Assembly (NCBI GenBank): GCA_017468365.1
Contig: JAFUIS010000018.1
Coordinates: 158,895-222,894 of the forward strand
Direction: 5' to 3'
Source of the DNA: Oscillospiraceae bacterium
Lineage (GTDB): Bacteria; Bacillota; Clostridia; Oscillospirales; Ruminococcaceae
Length of the DNA stretch: 64,000 nucleotides
Shown here piece by piece: positions 33,403 to 43,550 of the stretch. The notes under the pieces are model-generated. The model was not told the DNA's origin and did not search any database. It was given only the letters and a program-made list of their open reading frames with translations. Position 1 is the stretch's first letter. Every line of letters starts with the position of its first letter. Made by a program: the position numbers and the translations under genes.

Positions 33403-34107
33403 ATGACCGATAAATTTATTTTGCCGGAACATATCGGCATTATTATGGACGGAAACGGCCGTTGGGCAAAAAAACGCGGTCTTCCGCGAAATATGGGTCA
33501 TAAAAAAGGTGCCGAGGTCTTTGAGGATATTTCGAGATATTGCAAGGAACTCGGTATAAAATGGCTTACGGTCTATGCTTTTTCCACCGAAAACTGGAAA
33601 AGACCGAAAGAGGAAGTTGACGGGGTGATGAACCTTATGCGCGATTACCTCAAAAGCATGAAAAAAGCGGCGAACGAACATATTGCGGTGCGTTTTATCG
33701 GTGATAAAACGCCTTTTGACGACGACCTTCTTAAACTTATGGAGGAAGCGGAAAACGCAGACGTGGGCGAAGTTATCACCACGGTTCAGATCGCGCTTAA
33801 CTACGGCGGCAGGGACGAGATTGTTCATGCCGTAAAAGAAATTGCAAAAGAAGTCGAAAGCGGAAAACTTTCTTCAAAGGATATTACCGAAGAAAGCATT
33901 TCTGCGCGGCTTTATTCGGGAACTCCGGAGGCGGATCTTATTATAAGACCCAGCGGAGAAGAAAGACTTTCCAACTTTCTTCTTTGGGAAAGCGCCTATT
34001 CGGAATTTGTATTTATGGACGTTCTCTGGCCCGATTTCAAAAGGGAAGACCTCGATAAGGCGCTGGAGGAATATTCGGGAAGAAACCGTCGTTTCGGCGG
34101 GGTGTGA
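33403..34107 (+). CDS. uppS: Isoprenyl transferase (undecaprenyl diphosphate synthase)
   Basis: Cis-prenyltransferase of 234 residues that makes the C55 lipid carrier for wall synthesis. HIGIIMDGNGRWAKKRGL includes the catalytic Asp, GHKKGAE follows, and the C-terminal PDLIIRPSGEERLSNFLLWE-like region (DLIIRPSGEERLSNFLLWES) binds isopentenyl diphosphate. Neighbours dxr and ispG make its precursor. Confidence 0.96.
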   Translation: MTDKFILPEHIGIIMDGNGRWAKKRGLPRNMGHKKGAEVFEDISRYCKELGIKWLTVYAFSTENWKRPKEEVDGVMNLMRDYLKSMKKAANEHIAVRFIGDKTPFDDDLLKLMEEAENADVGEVITTVQIALNYGGRDEIVHAVKEIAKEVESGKLSSKDITEESISARLYSGTPEADLIIRPSGEERLSNFLLWESAYSEFVFMDVLWPDFKREDLDKALEEYSGRNRRFGGV

Positions 34108-34136
34108 TCCCTTTTATATAAAGAGGTGAAAGGTTT

Positions 34137-34949
34137 TTGAAAACAAGAATTATTTCTGCGGCAGTGGGACTTGTTCTTCTTCTTGCAGTTATATTGCTTT
34201 TTGAAACGCCGGTTCTTGACGTTGCGGTAGCTGCGCTTTCTGTAATGGCGGCTTATGAAATGATAAACGCTGTGGGACTTTCGAAAAAGAAGTCCTTTAC
34301 CGCGGTTTGCGCAATTTTTGCGGCTTTCTTTTCAAGTTCCTATTATCATACTTTTTCTTCCATTGGAAGCTTTGTGGATTTTGTTTTTGCGGGAGTAGTG
34401 CTTTTCTTTGTTCTTACGGATAAAGACGAGATCAAGATGAGCGATGCGGCTTTTGCGTTTTTTGCATCGATGATGATCCCGAAAGCGTTTTCGATGATAA
34501 TCCTTTTCCGCAATTACCAAAGCCCCATTTGCTATTTCCTTGTGCTTTTAAGCCTTGCGGTTGCGTGGCTTAACGACACCTGCGCTTATTTCAGCGGATA
34601 TTTCTTTGGAAAACGCAAACTTTGCCCAACCATAAGCCCCAAAAAGACTGTGGAAGGTGCCATCGGCGGAGTTTTCGGCGACGTTATACTTTGCTGTGTT
34701 TTTGCCTTTGTTTTCAGCATCATCACCGGATATGCCATAAACTGGGTAAGCCTTGTTATCTTCCTTCCAATCGGTGCGGTTGCGGCGATTTTGGGCGACC
34801 TTTGCGCTTCCGTTATCAAGCGCCAGCTTGACATCAAAGATTACGGAAAGATAATGCCCGGACACGGCGGCGTTATGGACAGATTCGACAGCTGGCTTTT
34901 CGTTGCGCCGATAATTTATATGTGGAATATTTACTTTCCGTTCATTTAA
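34137..34949 (+). CDS. cdsA: Phosphatidate cytidylyltransferase
   Basis: Membrane enzyme of 270 residues that makes CDP-diacylglycerol for phospholipid synthesis. About seven hydrophobic helices are seen. The family signature is near the C-terminus: SVIKRQLDIKDYGKIMPGHGGVMDRFDS. The TTG start is chosen because AAAGG/GAGGTG lies just upstream and no ATG fits. Confidence 0.94.
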   Translation: MKTRIISAAVGLVLLLAVILLFETPVLDVAVAALSVMAAYEMINAVGLSKKKSFTAVCAIFAAFFSSSYYHTFSSIGSFVDFVFAGVVLFFVLTDKDEIKMSDAAFAFFASMMIPKAFSMIILFRNYQSPICYFLVLLSLAVAWLNDTCAYFSGYFFGKRKLCPTISPKKTVEGAIGGVFGDVILCCVFAFVFSIITGYAINWVSLVIFLPIGAVAAILGDLCASVIKRQLDIKDYGKIMPGHGGVMDRFDSWLFVAPIIYMWNIYFPFI

Positions 34950-34973
34950 AAAACACAAATTTTCGATATCATC

Positions 34974-35004
34974 TTATTGCCGCTTTGTTGCGGCAATAAT
35001 TTTA
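34974..35004 (+). terminator. Hairpin between cdsA and dxr
   Basis: TTATTGCCGC (34974-34983) pairs with GCGGCAATAA (34990-34999) around TTTGTT, followed by a short TTTTA tract. It may reduce readthrough into dxr or protect the upstream mRNA. Confidence 0.6.
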
Positions 35005-35028
35005 TAAAGCAAAAGGAGGCTTTTTTAT

Positions 35029-36168
35029 ATGAAGCGCCTTTCAATACTGGGTTCCACCGGTTCAATCGGTACCCAGACCCTTGACGTTTGCAGAAAACTC
35101 GGTTTTGACGTGGTGGCTCTTGCCGCAGGAAGCAACGATAAGCTTCTTGAAGAACAGGCGAGAGAATTCAAACCGAAGTTTGTTGCAATGTATGATGAAG
35201 AGGCGGCAAAGCGCTTGAGCATCGCACTTTTCGATACAGGGATTCCCGTGCTCAGCGGTGAGCAGGGCGTGCTCGAAGCGGCTTCTGTGGATTGCGACAC
35301 CGTGCTCAACGCTGTCACCGGCATCGCCGGACTTCGTCCGACCATTGCCGCAATCGAAGCCGGAAACGACATTGCACTTGCGAACAAAGAAACTCTTGTT
35401 GCCGGCGGCAAAAGGGTGATGGACTATGCCGCGGAGCATAACGTCAAAATAATCCCCGTTGACAGCGAACATTCCGCAATCTTCCAGTGCCTTCAGGCAA
35501 AGGGAGATTACGGTCGCATAAAAAAACTCATCCTTACCGCTTCCGGAGGTCCGTTCTTCGGAAAAACCGCTGACGAACTTATAAACGTTACCGCGGCGGA
35601 TGCACTTAACCACCCCACCTGGAACATGGGAAGAAAAGTTACCATAGACTCTGCCACAATGGCAAACAAAGGCCTTGAAATTATTGAGGCGGCGCATCTT
35701 TTCGGAGTTTCACAGAATAATATTGATGTGGTGATCCACAGGGAAAGCATCGTTCATTCGCTGGTGGAATTTAAGGATAATTCCGTTCTTGCACAGCTTG
35801 GCGTTCCGGATATGAGAACGCCCATTCAGTACGCGCTCACAAACCCGGAAAGATGTGAAAGCGTAGTGGAACCTCTTGACCTTGCGAAAATCTGCACTTT
35901 GCATTTTTATCCCCAGGACAACGAGGCTTTTCCTTCCACCAACATTGCGCGAAGAGCGCTTTCGCTTGGAAAAACCGCCACTGCAGCATTCAACGCGGCG
36001 GACGAAATTGCGGTTGCGGCTTTTCTTGACGGAAAAATCGGTTTTACCGACATTCCGAAAATTGTTGAAAAAACAGTTGAAACGCCTTTTTCGGATTCCG
36101 ACAGTTTTGAGGCGGTTTTTGCAACCGATATCGAGGCAAGAAAATTTGCCGCGGCACTTATTAAATAA
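35029..36168 (+). CDS. dxr: 1-deoxy-D-xylulose 5-phosphate reductoisomerase
   Basis: Second step of the MEP pathway, 379 residues. The NADPH loop is ILGSTGSIGTQTLDV. Metal and substrate residues lie in PVDSEHSAIFQCLQ, TASGGPFFGK and the flexible loop LNHPTWNMGRKVTIDSATMANKG (split at MGRKVTIDS). It supplies isopentenyl precursors for the UppS gene upstream. Confidence 0.96.
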   Translation: MKRLSILGSTGSIGTQTLDVCRKLGFDVVALAAGSNDKLLEEQAREFKPKFVAMYDEEAAKRLSIALFDTGIPVLSGEQGVLEAASVDCDTVLNAVTGIAGLRPTIAAIEAGNDIALANKETLVAGGKRVMDYAAEHNVKIIPVDSEHSAIFQCLQAKGDYGRIKKLILTASGGPFFGKTADELINVTAADALNHPTWNMGRKVTIDSATMANKGLEIIEAAHLFGVSQNNIDVVIHRESIVHSLVEFKDNSVLAQLGVPDMRTPIQYALTNPERCESVVEPLDLAKICTLHFYPQDNEAFPSTNIARRALSLGKTATAAFNAADEIAVAAFLDGKIGFTDIPKIVEKTVETPFSDSDSFEAVFATDIEARKFAAALIK

Positions 36169-36180
36169 GGAGACAGACTT

Positions 36181-37203
36181 TTGAGTATTGTTATTGCTAT
36201 CCTGCTTTTTGGATTCATGATCTTTTTTCACGAACTGGGTCATTTTGCCACCGCAAAATGGTCCGGCGTTAAGGTAAACGAGTTTTCTATAGGAATGGGT
36301 CCGAAAATCATTTCAAAAACAGTGGGCGAGACCGCATATTCCCTTCGTCTTCTTCCCATAGGCGGATTTGTCGCAATGGAAGGCGAGGACGAGGAAAGTG
36401 AAGACGAGCGCCGTTTTATGGCGGCACCGGTTTGGAAAAGGATGATAATCACTTCTGCGGGCGCCGTTATGAACCTTATTCTCGGATTTGCGGTGGTTTT
36501 TGTTCTCACCTGCGGACAGCCGCTTCTCGGTACCACCGTTGTTGCGGGTTTTGCGGAAGGAGCTTCTTCTGCCGGATATCTTGAAGCCGGGGACGAGATA
36601 CTTTCTGTAAACGGCGAAAAGTCCGGCTGCGATTATGATATAGTCTATTCGCTTATCCGCGACACCGACGGCGTTGTTGAAATGGAAGTTCTTCGCGGCG
36701 GAGAAAAAATTCACCTTGACGAGGTGGTTTTTGATACCAACGAAGTGAACGGAATGAAATCCATCGTTCTCGATTTCAGCATTTACGGCGAAGAGCCGAG
36801 CTTTTTCGGAAGGATATCTTACGCATTCCGTTGGACCTGGTCCATGGTCAAACTTGTCTGGCATTCTCTCGGCGATATCATCAGCGGAGAATTCGGCATA
36901 AGCCAGCTTTCGGGTCCCATCGGCGTTACCGATACCATTTCGGATGCGGTGGCTTCGACCAACTATAAAGGAATTTTGCTTATTCTTGCGGTGGTAACGG
37001 TGAACCTCGGCGTTTTCAACCTTCTTCCGCTTCCGGCACTTGACGGAGGAAGACTTTTCTTTATGGTCATCGAACTTGTTCGCGGAAAACCCATTAACCA
37101 GAAAGTTGAAGGAATCATCCACGCCGTGGGAATGGCGCTTTTGTTCCTTCTTATGATAATTGTCGCTTATAACGACATTGCAAGACTTATTACGGGAGGC
37201 TGA
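36181..37203 (+). CDS. rseP: Site-2 zinc metalloprotease RseP
   Basis: Intramembrane protease of 340 residues. HELGH (residues 19-23) carries the two zinc His and the catalytic Glu, in the first helix. A PDZ domain lies in the middle (VAGFAEGASSAGYLEAGDEILSVNG). The third zinc ligand is in LLPLPALDGGR near residue 285. It starts with TTG behind AAGGAGAC. Substrates in Clostridia include anti-sigma factors; that is family knowledge. Confidence 0.93.
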   Translation: MSIVIAILLFGFMIFFHELGHFATAKWSGVKVNEFSIGMGPKIISKTVGETAYSLRLLPIGGFVAMEGEDEESEDERRFMAAPVWKRMIITSAGAVMNLILGFAVVFVLTCGQPLLGTTVVAGFAEGASSAGYLEAGDEILSVNGEKSGCDYDIVYSLIRDTDGVVEMEVLRGGEKIHLDEVVFDTNEVNGMKSIVLDFSIYGEEPSFFGRISYAFRWTWSMVKLVWHSLGDIISGEFGISQLSGPIGVTDTISDAVASTNYKGILLILAVVTVNLGVFNLLPLPALDGGRLFFMVIELVRGKPINQKVEGIIHAVGMALLFLLMIIVAYNDIARLITGG

Positions 37204-37207
37204 GCCA

Positions 37208-38245
37208 ATGGCAAAGGAAGTTAAAATCGGAAATATCGCCATAGGCGGCGACAACCCGGTTGCTGTTCAGTCAATGATAAGCGTGCCTTCCACCGACATC
37301 GAAGGCAGCGTAAAACAGGCGGTGGAACTTGAAAAAGCCGGCTGCGAAATAATCCGTGCTGCAATTCCGGATATGGCGGCGGTGGAACTTATTCCGGCGA
37401 TAAAAGAAAAGATAAATATCCCATTGGTTGCGGATATCCATTTTGATTATCGTCTTGCGCTTGCGGCGGTCGAAAACGGAATCGACAAGATACGAATCAA
37501 TCCGGGCAACATTGGTTCGGAAGAACGCACCAGACAGGTGGTCGAAGCCTGCGGAAACGCGGGAGTTGCCATAAGGGTAGGGGTCAACGGCGGAAGCCTT
37601 GACAAGCGCCTTCTTGAAAAATACGGCGCACCCACTGCCGAAGCCCTTGCGGAAAGCGCCATGGATCACGTGGCTATCCTTGAAAAATACGGTTTTACCG
37701 ATACGGTAATTTCAATAAAATCCAGCAACGTAAAAACCATGATAAATGCCTGCCGCCTTGTGGCACAAAGATGCGATTATCCTTTGCATCTTGGCGTTAC
37801 CGAAGCGGGCACCGAGCATATGGGAATTATCAAAAACGCCATTGGCATCGGAGGACTTCTTGTTGACGGAATAGGCTCAACTATCCGCGTCACTCTTACC
37901 GCGGACCCGGTGCGCGAAATTTATGCGGCACAGGATATCCTTAAAGCGGCGGGAGTTCGTAATTTTGGCGTAAACATCGTTTCCTGCCCCACTTGCGGAA
38001 GAACAAGAATTGACCTTATAAAACTTGCAAACGAGGTTGAAGAGGCTCTCAGAGGCTGTCAAAAGCCCATTACGGTTGCAGTTATGGGATGCGCGGTAAA
38101 CGGACCCGGTGAAGCAAGAGAAGCGGATATCGGCGTTGCCGGCGGCGACAGATGCGGCCTTATTTTCAAAAAAGGCGAAATATTGAGAAAAGTTCCGGAA
38201 GAGGAAATTCTTCCGGCGCTTCTTGAAGAAATCGGACGGATGTAA
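37208..38245 (+). CDS. ispG: 4-hydroxy-3-methylbut-2-en-1-yl diphosphate synthase
   Basis: 4Fe-4S enzyme of 345 residues, the sixth MEP-pathway step. The TIM-barrel start is IGGDNPVAVQSMISVPSTD, followed by DIHFDYRLALAA and RINPGNIGSEERT. Cluster cysteines occur in SCPTCGRTRID and MGCAVNGPGEAREADIG. The ATG at 37208 has GGGAGG upstream and follows the rseP stop after 4 bases. Confidence 0.95.
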   Translation: MAKEVKIGNIAIGGDNPVAVQSMISVPSTDIEGSVKQAVELEKAGCEIIRAAIPDMAAVELIPAIKEKINIPLVADIHFDYRLALAAVENGIDKIRINPGNIGSEERTRQVVEACGNAGVAIRVGVNGGSLDKRLLEKYGAPTAEALAESAMDHVAILEKYGFTDTVISIKSSNVKTMINACRLVAQRCDYPLHLGVTEAGTEHMGIIKNAIGIGGLLVDGIGSTIRVTLTADPVREIYAAQDILKAAGVRNFGVNIVSCPTCGRTRIDLIKLANEVEEALRGCQKPITVAVMGCAVNGPGEAREADIGVAGGDRCGLIFKKGEILRKVPEEEILPALLEEIGRM

Positions 38246-38246
38246 A

Positions 38247-41200
38247 ATGGGAAAAACAGTTTCGGAAGTTTTTGGCGCGGAGTTTTTTGAGGGGATAGCT
38301 TCTGCTGAGATTATCGGTATGAATATCGATATGGAGGCAAGAGAGGTAACCGCAAAGATAGCGCCGAAAAATACGGTACATAAAAAGGAATTATATTCCG
38401 CACAAAAAATGCTTTGTGAAAAACTGGGCGTAAAAAGCGTCCGGTTTATTCCTGTTTATGCACCCTCCATGCTTTCCGCGGATTATTTTGACGATATCGC
38501 TTTTGAAGCGAATATGCGCGGAGTTCCCATAAACGGATTTTTCAGCGACAGCAAAGTTGAATTTGAAAACGGAACTTTTAAAGTTGAACTTGCCCACGGC
38601 GGCGCGGAAATTCTTCTTAACAACCGCTGCGACGTTGTTATGAGGAATATAGTTCGCGAAGAATTCGGCGTTGAGATAAATATCGAGCTTTGCGGTATCA
38701 CCGAAGTGGAAACCATAAGCGAGCGAAAGACTGCCGCGGTTTCTTATTCAGACGCGAAAAGCGGTTCTTCCGCAGCACCGAAACCCAGAGCACCCAGAGC
38801 GGTTCCTTTCGGAAACGGCGGCTTTGACGCAACGGGACTTCCTATCGACCCGAGCAAAATGGAGGTCGTCATGGGAAGACCCATCAAGCAGCGTCCTATG
38901 AAGCTTTGTGACGTTGATATGCAAAGCGGAAGGGTAGTTGTCTGGGGCGACGTTTTTTCCACCGAAAGCCGCGAGACCCGCGACGGCGAAAGCGTTATCG
39001 TTTCCATTATGATAACCGACCTTACAAGTTCCAACATTCTCAAAATTATTGCAAAGAAAAAAGAAGCCGAAGCGGTGCTTGCACTTAAAAACGGCGACAC
39101 TATTGTAGTAAGCGGTGAAGCTTCTTTTGATAAATATGAACATGACGTGACGATTCGCCCCAGGGATATCTGTAAAGTTAAAAGACTTCACAGAACTGAT
39201 GACGAGGAAGAAAAGCGTTTTGAACTTCATTGTCATACCAATATGTCCCAGATGGACGCCATTACTTCGCCGGAAAGGCTTGTAAAACGCGCTCACGAGT
39301 GGGGACATCGCGGAATTGCCATTACCGACCACGGCAATGTTCAGGGATTTCCGGAAGCGGCGGAAACTTTCAGAGCGCTTAAAGACCCAAATTTCAAAGT
39401 TGTCTACGGCGTAGAGGCCTATTTCGTTGACGATACCCTCAAAGCCGTTTACGGCGATCCGAACGTGCCGTTTGACGGGGAAATAATCGTATTTGACCTT
39501 GAAACAACCGGACTTTCTGCCGCAACCGAAAAAATGACCGAAATCGGCGCGGTGAGAATTGTCAACGGCGAACTTAAAGAGGAGTTCAACACCTTTGTTG
39601 ATCCGGAAAAACATATTCCGGAGCGAATCACCGAACTTACCGGAATTGACGACAATATGGTTGCGGGCGCGCCGAAGGAAGAAGAAGCGCTTCGCCTGTT
39701 CTATGAATTCTGTGGCGGATGCAAATTCCTTGTGGCGCATAACGCCGGATTCGACACAGGATTTTTGCGCACCGCAGGCGAAAGATGCGGTATTCCTTTC
39801 GACTGCCAGTATGCGGATACCGTTGCCATGGCGCGTTCCATGTATCCGAATATCAAGAACCACAAACTTGATACGGTTGCGAACCACCTCAAACTTGCTC
39901 CGTTCAACCACCACAGAGCCTGCGACGATGCAAGAGAGCTTGCGCTCATTCTTGTTAAGATGATGGAGCAGCTCAGGGAACAGGAACATATAGACAATTT
40001 TGAAAACGTGAACGGAATCCTTCGCGGTGCTGACCCGAGAAAACTTCCGACTTATCACCAGATAATCATTGCGAAGACCCAGCGCGGCCTTAAAAATCTT
40101 TATGAACTGGTTTCCCAGGCCCACGTTACTTATTATAAAAAGCGTCCGCGAGTTCCGAAGAGCCTTCTCATAAAATACAGAGAGGGACTTATTGTGGGTT
40201 CTGCCTGTGAAGCCGGAGAACTTTACAGAGCTATAACCGGTGGAAAATCCAAGGAAGAGATCCGCGAGATAGCAAAGTTCTATGACTTCCTTGAAATCCA
40301 GCCCGTGGGCAACAATGAATTTATGGTCCGTGACGGAAAAGTCGAAAGCGAAGACCAGATCCGCGAATGGAACAAACAGATAGTCGCACTGGGCGAAGAA
40401 CTTGGAATTCCCGTTGCGGCCACCGGCGACGTTCATTTCCTTGATCCGGAAGATTCGGATTACCGCAAGATAATCCAGGCAGCTCAGGGATATCCCGATG
40501 CGGGAAATCAGGCTCCGCTTTACTTCAAGACCACAAGGGAGATGCTTGACGAATTTTCTTACCTCGGAGAAGAAAAGGCGAGGGAAGTAGTTATAACCGT
40601 TCCCAACCGAATTGCGGATATGTGCGAAGTTCTTAAACCGATCCTTGACGGAACTTATACGCCCTATATCGACGGAGCGGAAGAGGACCTTAAAAACCGC
40701 TGCTGGAAAAAGGCTTATGAGGTTTACGGCGAAGAGACCCCCGAAGGAAGAAAGATCCCCGAACTTGTTGAAAAACGTCTTTCGAGAGAGCTTGATTCTA
40801 TTATCAAACACGGTTATGCGATGCTTTACGTCATCGCGCAGAAACTTGTTACAAAATCGAACGAGGACGGATATCAGGTCGGTTCCCGTGGTTCCGTAGG
40901 TTCTTCTTTTGTTGCGACTATGAGCGGAATTTCGGAGGTTAACCCCCTTGTTCCGCATTACGTCTGCCCGCATTGCCACCACAGCGAATTTTTTGAAAAA
41001 GGCGAAGTGGGTTCCGGTTTTGACCTTCCGCCGAAGGACTGCCCCGTTTGCGGAACAAGATATAAACAGGACGGACACGATATCCCGTTCGAGACCTTCC
41101 TCGGATTCCACGGCGACAAGGCTCCCGATATAGATCTTAACTTTTCCGGTGAATACCAGTTCTGGGCTCACCGCTATACCGAAGAACTTTTCGGAAAGGA

Positions 41201-42557
41201 CCACGTATTCAAGGCGGGCACTATCGGTACCGTTGCGGACAAGACCGCCTTCGGTTACGTTAAAAAATACTGTGAAGAAAAGGGTATCGTTTACCATAAA
41301 GCGGAGGAAACGAGGCTTGCCATGGGATGTACCGGCGTAAAACGCACCACCGGTCAGCACCCTGGCGGAATGGTAGTTATCCCCACCGGTTACGATATCA
41401 CCGACTTCTGCCCCATGCAGCACCCGGCGGACGATGCGGATACGGATATGCTTACCACCCACTTCGACTTCCACAAGCTGCATGATACCATTCTTAAGCT
41501 TGACGAGCTGGGACACGATGTTCCGACCCTCTGTAAGCACCTTGAAGATATGACCGGACTTCTTGTTACCGACGTTCCCATGAGCGATGAAAAGGTTTAC
41601 AGCCTTTTCACTTCGCCTAAGGCGCTGGGCGTTGAACCGGAAGATATCGATTGCCAGACTGGAAGCCTTGCGCTTCCGGAACTTGGAACGGGTTTCGTAC
41701 GCGGAATGCTTCTTGAGACCCAGCCCAAGAACTTTTCAGCGCTTATACAGATCGCGGGTCTTTCTCACGGAACCGACGTCTGGCTCGGAAACGCACAGGA
41801 ACTTATCAAAAACGGCACATGTACCATCGAAAACGTTATAGGTACCCGTGACAGTATTATGACAGACCTTATCCGTTACGGACTTGACCCCAGTATGGCG
41901 TTCAAGATAATGGAGATAACCCGTAAAGGTAAGGCGAAAAAGCTTCTTACCGATGAACACAAGGCGGCAATGCGCGAATGCGGTGTTCCGGAATGGTATA
42001 TCGACAGCTGTCTTAAAATAAAATACATGTTCCCGAAAGCCCACGCGGCGGCTTATCAGATAGGCGCCATAAGGCTTGCGTATTTTAAAGTTTATCACCC
42101 GGTCGAATTTTATGCGGCTATCTTTACGGTCCGCGGCGACGACCTTGACGGCGGTATCGTTATGAAAGGCCGCGAAGCGGTAAAGCGTAAGATAAAAGAA
42201 ATGCGCTCAATGGAAAGTCTTAACAAAGGCGAAGAGGACCAGCTGACCATGCTTGAAATTGCAAACGAGATGCTTGCGAGGGGAGTTGAGGTTCTTCCGG
42301 TTGACCTTTACAAATCCAGTGCGACAAGATATATGCCCGAGGACGGAAAACTCCGTCTGCCTTTCGTTTCGCTTAAAGGACTTGGTGCCAACGCGGCGAA
42401 ACCTCTTGAGGAAGCAGGAAGAAAAGGCGAATATCTTTCGGTCGACGACGTTTCTGCAAGAGCGGGAATCGGTTCCGGAGTTATGGATATCCTTCGCGCT
42501 AACGGCGTTCTCAAGGGCCTTCCCGAAAGCCGCCAGATGAGTTTTTTTGAAATGTAA
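38247..42557 (+). CDS. polC: DNA polymerase III alpha subunit, PolC type
   Basis: Replicative polymerase of Gram-positive bacteria, 1436 residues. Order: N-terminal domain, OB fold (about 210-320), PHP domain first half from FELHCHTNMSQMD near residue 325, the inserted 3'-5' exonuclease (VFDLETTGL near 412, HNAGFDTGFLR), PHP second half, then the polymerase core with PDIDLNFSGEYQ near 960. A zinc-type CPHCHHSEFF...CPVC cluster lies near 910-945. The start ATG at 38247 is 1 base past ispG with only a weak ribosome site, so coupling is likely. Confidence 0.96.
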   Translation: MGKTVSEVFGAEFFEGIASAEIIGMNIDMEAREVTAKIAPKNTVHKKELYSAQKMLCEKLGVKSVRFIPVYAPSMLSADYFDDIAFEANMRGVPINGFFSDSKVEFENGTFKVELAHGGAEILLNNRCDVVMRNIVREEFGVEINIELCGITEVETISERKTAAVSYSDAKSGSSAAPKPRAPRAVPFGNGGFDATGLPIDPSKMEVVMGRPIKQRPMKLCDVDMQSGRVVVWGDVFSTESRETRDGESVIVSIMITDLTSSNILKIIAKKKEAEAVLALKNGDTIVVSGEASFDKYEHDVTIRPRDICKVKRLHRTDDEEEKRFELHCHTNMSQMDAITSPERLVKRAHEWGHRGIAITDHGNVQGFPEAAETFRALKDPNFKVVYGVEAYFVDDTLKAVYGDPNVPFDGEIIVFDLETTGLSAATEKMTEIGAVRIVNGELKEEFNTFVDPEKHIPERITELTGIDDNMVAGAPKEEEALRLFYEFCGGCKFLVAHNAGFDTGFLRTAGERCGIPFDCQYADTVAMARSMYPNIKNHKLDTVANHLKLAPFNHHRACDDARELALILVKMMEQLREQEHIDNFENVNGILRGADPRKLPTYHQIIIAKTQRGLKNLYELVSQAHVTYYKKRPRVPKSLLIKYREGLIVGSACEAGELYRAITGGKSKEEIREIAKFYDFLEIQPVGNNEFMVRDGKVESEDQIREWNKQIVALGEELGIPVAATGDVHFLDPEDSDYRKIIQAAQGYPDAGNQAPLYFKTTREMLDEFSYLGEEKAREVVITVPNRIADMCEVLKPILDGTYTPYIDGAEEDLKNRCWKKAYEVYGEETPEGRKIPELVEKRLSRELDSIIKHGYAMLYVIAQKLVTKSNEDGYQVGSRGSVGSSFVATMSGISEVNPLVPHYVCPHCHHSEFFEKGEVGSGFDLPPKDCPVCGTRYKQDGHDIPFETFLGFHGDKAPDIDLNFSGEYQFWAHRYTEELFGKDHVFKAGTIGTVADKTAFGYVKKYCEEKGIVYHKAEETRLAMGCTGVKRTTGQHPGGMVVIPTGYDITDFCPMQHPADDADTDMLTTHFDFHKLHDTILKLDELGHDVPTLCKHLEDMTGLLVTDVPMSDEKVYSLFTSPKALGVEPEDIDCQTGSLALPELGTGFVRGMLLETQPKNFSALIQIAGLSHGTDVWLGNAQELIKNGTCTIENVIGTRDSIMTDLIRYGLDPSMAFKIMEITRKGKAKKLLTDEHKAAMRECGVPEWYIDSCLKIKYMFPKAHAAAYQIGAIRLAYFKVYHPVEFYAAIFTVRGDDLDGGIVMKGREAVKRKIKEMRSMESLNKGEEDQLTMLEIANEMLARGVEVLPVDLYKSSATRYMPEDGKLRLPFVSLKGLGANAAKPLEEAGRKGEYLSVDDVSARAGIGSGVMDILRANGVLKGLPESRQMSFFEM

Positions 42558-42572
42558 AAAAGGAGAAACGGT

Positions 42573-43505
42573 ATGATATATCTTGACGGAAGCAGATTTT
42601 TCTTTGATATAGAGGGTTGTTTTTCCAAAAGTATCGAGCAGGCAAGAGAACAGAACAAAGATTCCGTCGGCGACAAAAACGCGGAAGAAATTTGCAAAGG
42701 TTTTGCGAAGTTTTTTGGAACGCAACCGGAATTTGTAAGAGCGGGAAAAGATTTTTCGACCGTTTTTAACGGAATTTTTGAAACCGCACCGAAAGCGGTG
42801 GTTTTGGAACACGATATTTCCGCAAAAAATTATGCTGACGCATTCGGCGCAGAAACTGAGACCTTTAAAAAAGCGCCGGATATGAAAATAAGGATACAGG
42901 CGCTCATCGATTTTGTTAGCGAAAGCGGTGCGGAAGCGGTTTTTCTTTCTAATCCCTGCTGTCCGACGGGTCTTGAACTTTCCGCAGAGGATATTGCGAA
43001 ACTTTGCGACGGCGTAAGCGCAAAGGTAGTGGTTGATGAAAGTTACTGCGTTGACGAAAGCGTTTCGGTGCTCAAACAGGCTTCGGAAAGGGAAAACCTT
43101 ATCGTGCTCAAAAAAATGCGTTTTGGCGGAGATTTGGTTTTTGCCTGCGGAAAAGGCCTTGCGGAATTTGACTGCTGCATAAGCGCCGCCGATCAGGCGG
43201 CGGCAAAAGTTATCTTTGAGCACGATTCCGCACTTAAAACCGCCCAGCGAAAACTTTTGGACAGCCGCGACAGCCTTTATATAAGAATAAAAAAGCTTGC
43301 GATAAAATATGACGCGCTTGAACGACTTTATCGCACCAAGGCAAACTGCGTTTTCTTCAAGGTGAAGGAAGCGGAGTGGAGAGCGAAAAAGCTTATGGAC
43401 ATGGGAATTTCCGTATATTGCAAAGACGGATATTTCTGTATTTTTGCCGGTGATAAAGACGAAAACGAGGCGGTGCTCAAAGCACTTGAAGAAGTGCTCA
43501 AATAA
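42573..43505 (+). CDS. Divergent fold-type I aminotransferase (HisC/CobD-like)
   Basis: PLP-type protein of 310 residues, shorter than HisC (about 350). Recognisable motifs are SNPCCPTGLELS for the usual NPNNPTG, VVVDESYC for the VDEAY Asp, and LKKMRFGGDLVFACGKG where the PLP lysine is expected. The N-terminal arm (YLDGSRFFFDIEG) differs from HisC. The substrate is unknown; the changed motifs leave open a lost or altered activity. It is 15 bases past polC and ends in a terminator. Confidence 0.72.
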   Translation: MIYLDGSRFFFDIEGCFSKSIEQAREQNKDSVGDKNAEEICKGFAKFFGTQPEFVRAGKDFSTVFNGIFETAPKAVVLEHDISAKNYADAFGAETETFKKAPDMKIRIQALIDFVSESGAEAVFLSNPCCPTGLELSAEDIAKLCDGVSAKVVVDESYCVDESVSVLKQASERENLIVLKKMRFGGDLVFACGKGLAEFDCCISAADQAAAKVIFEHDSALKTAQRKLLDSRDSLYIRIKKLAIKYDALERLYRTKANCVFFKVKEAEWRAKKLMDMGISVYCKDGYFCIFAGDKDENEAVLKALEEVLK

Positions 43506-43509
43506 AAAA

Positions 43510-43537
43510 TCCCCGGATAAAGATCCGGGGACTTTTT
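43510..43537. terminator. Terminator
   Basis: TCCCCGGAT (43510-43518) pairs with ATCCGGGGA around AAAG, with A and T flanks, between convergent genes. Confidence 0.85.
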
Positions 43538-43550
43538 GTTTTAAATCAAA

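Noticed and set aside
38748-41540. 930-residue open frame on the reverse strand opposite polC
   Set aside because: It mirrors the codon pattern of polC, has no ribosome site and shows no family motif; polC is clearly real.
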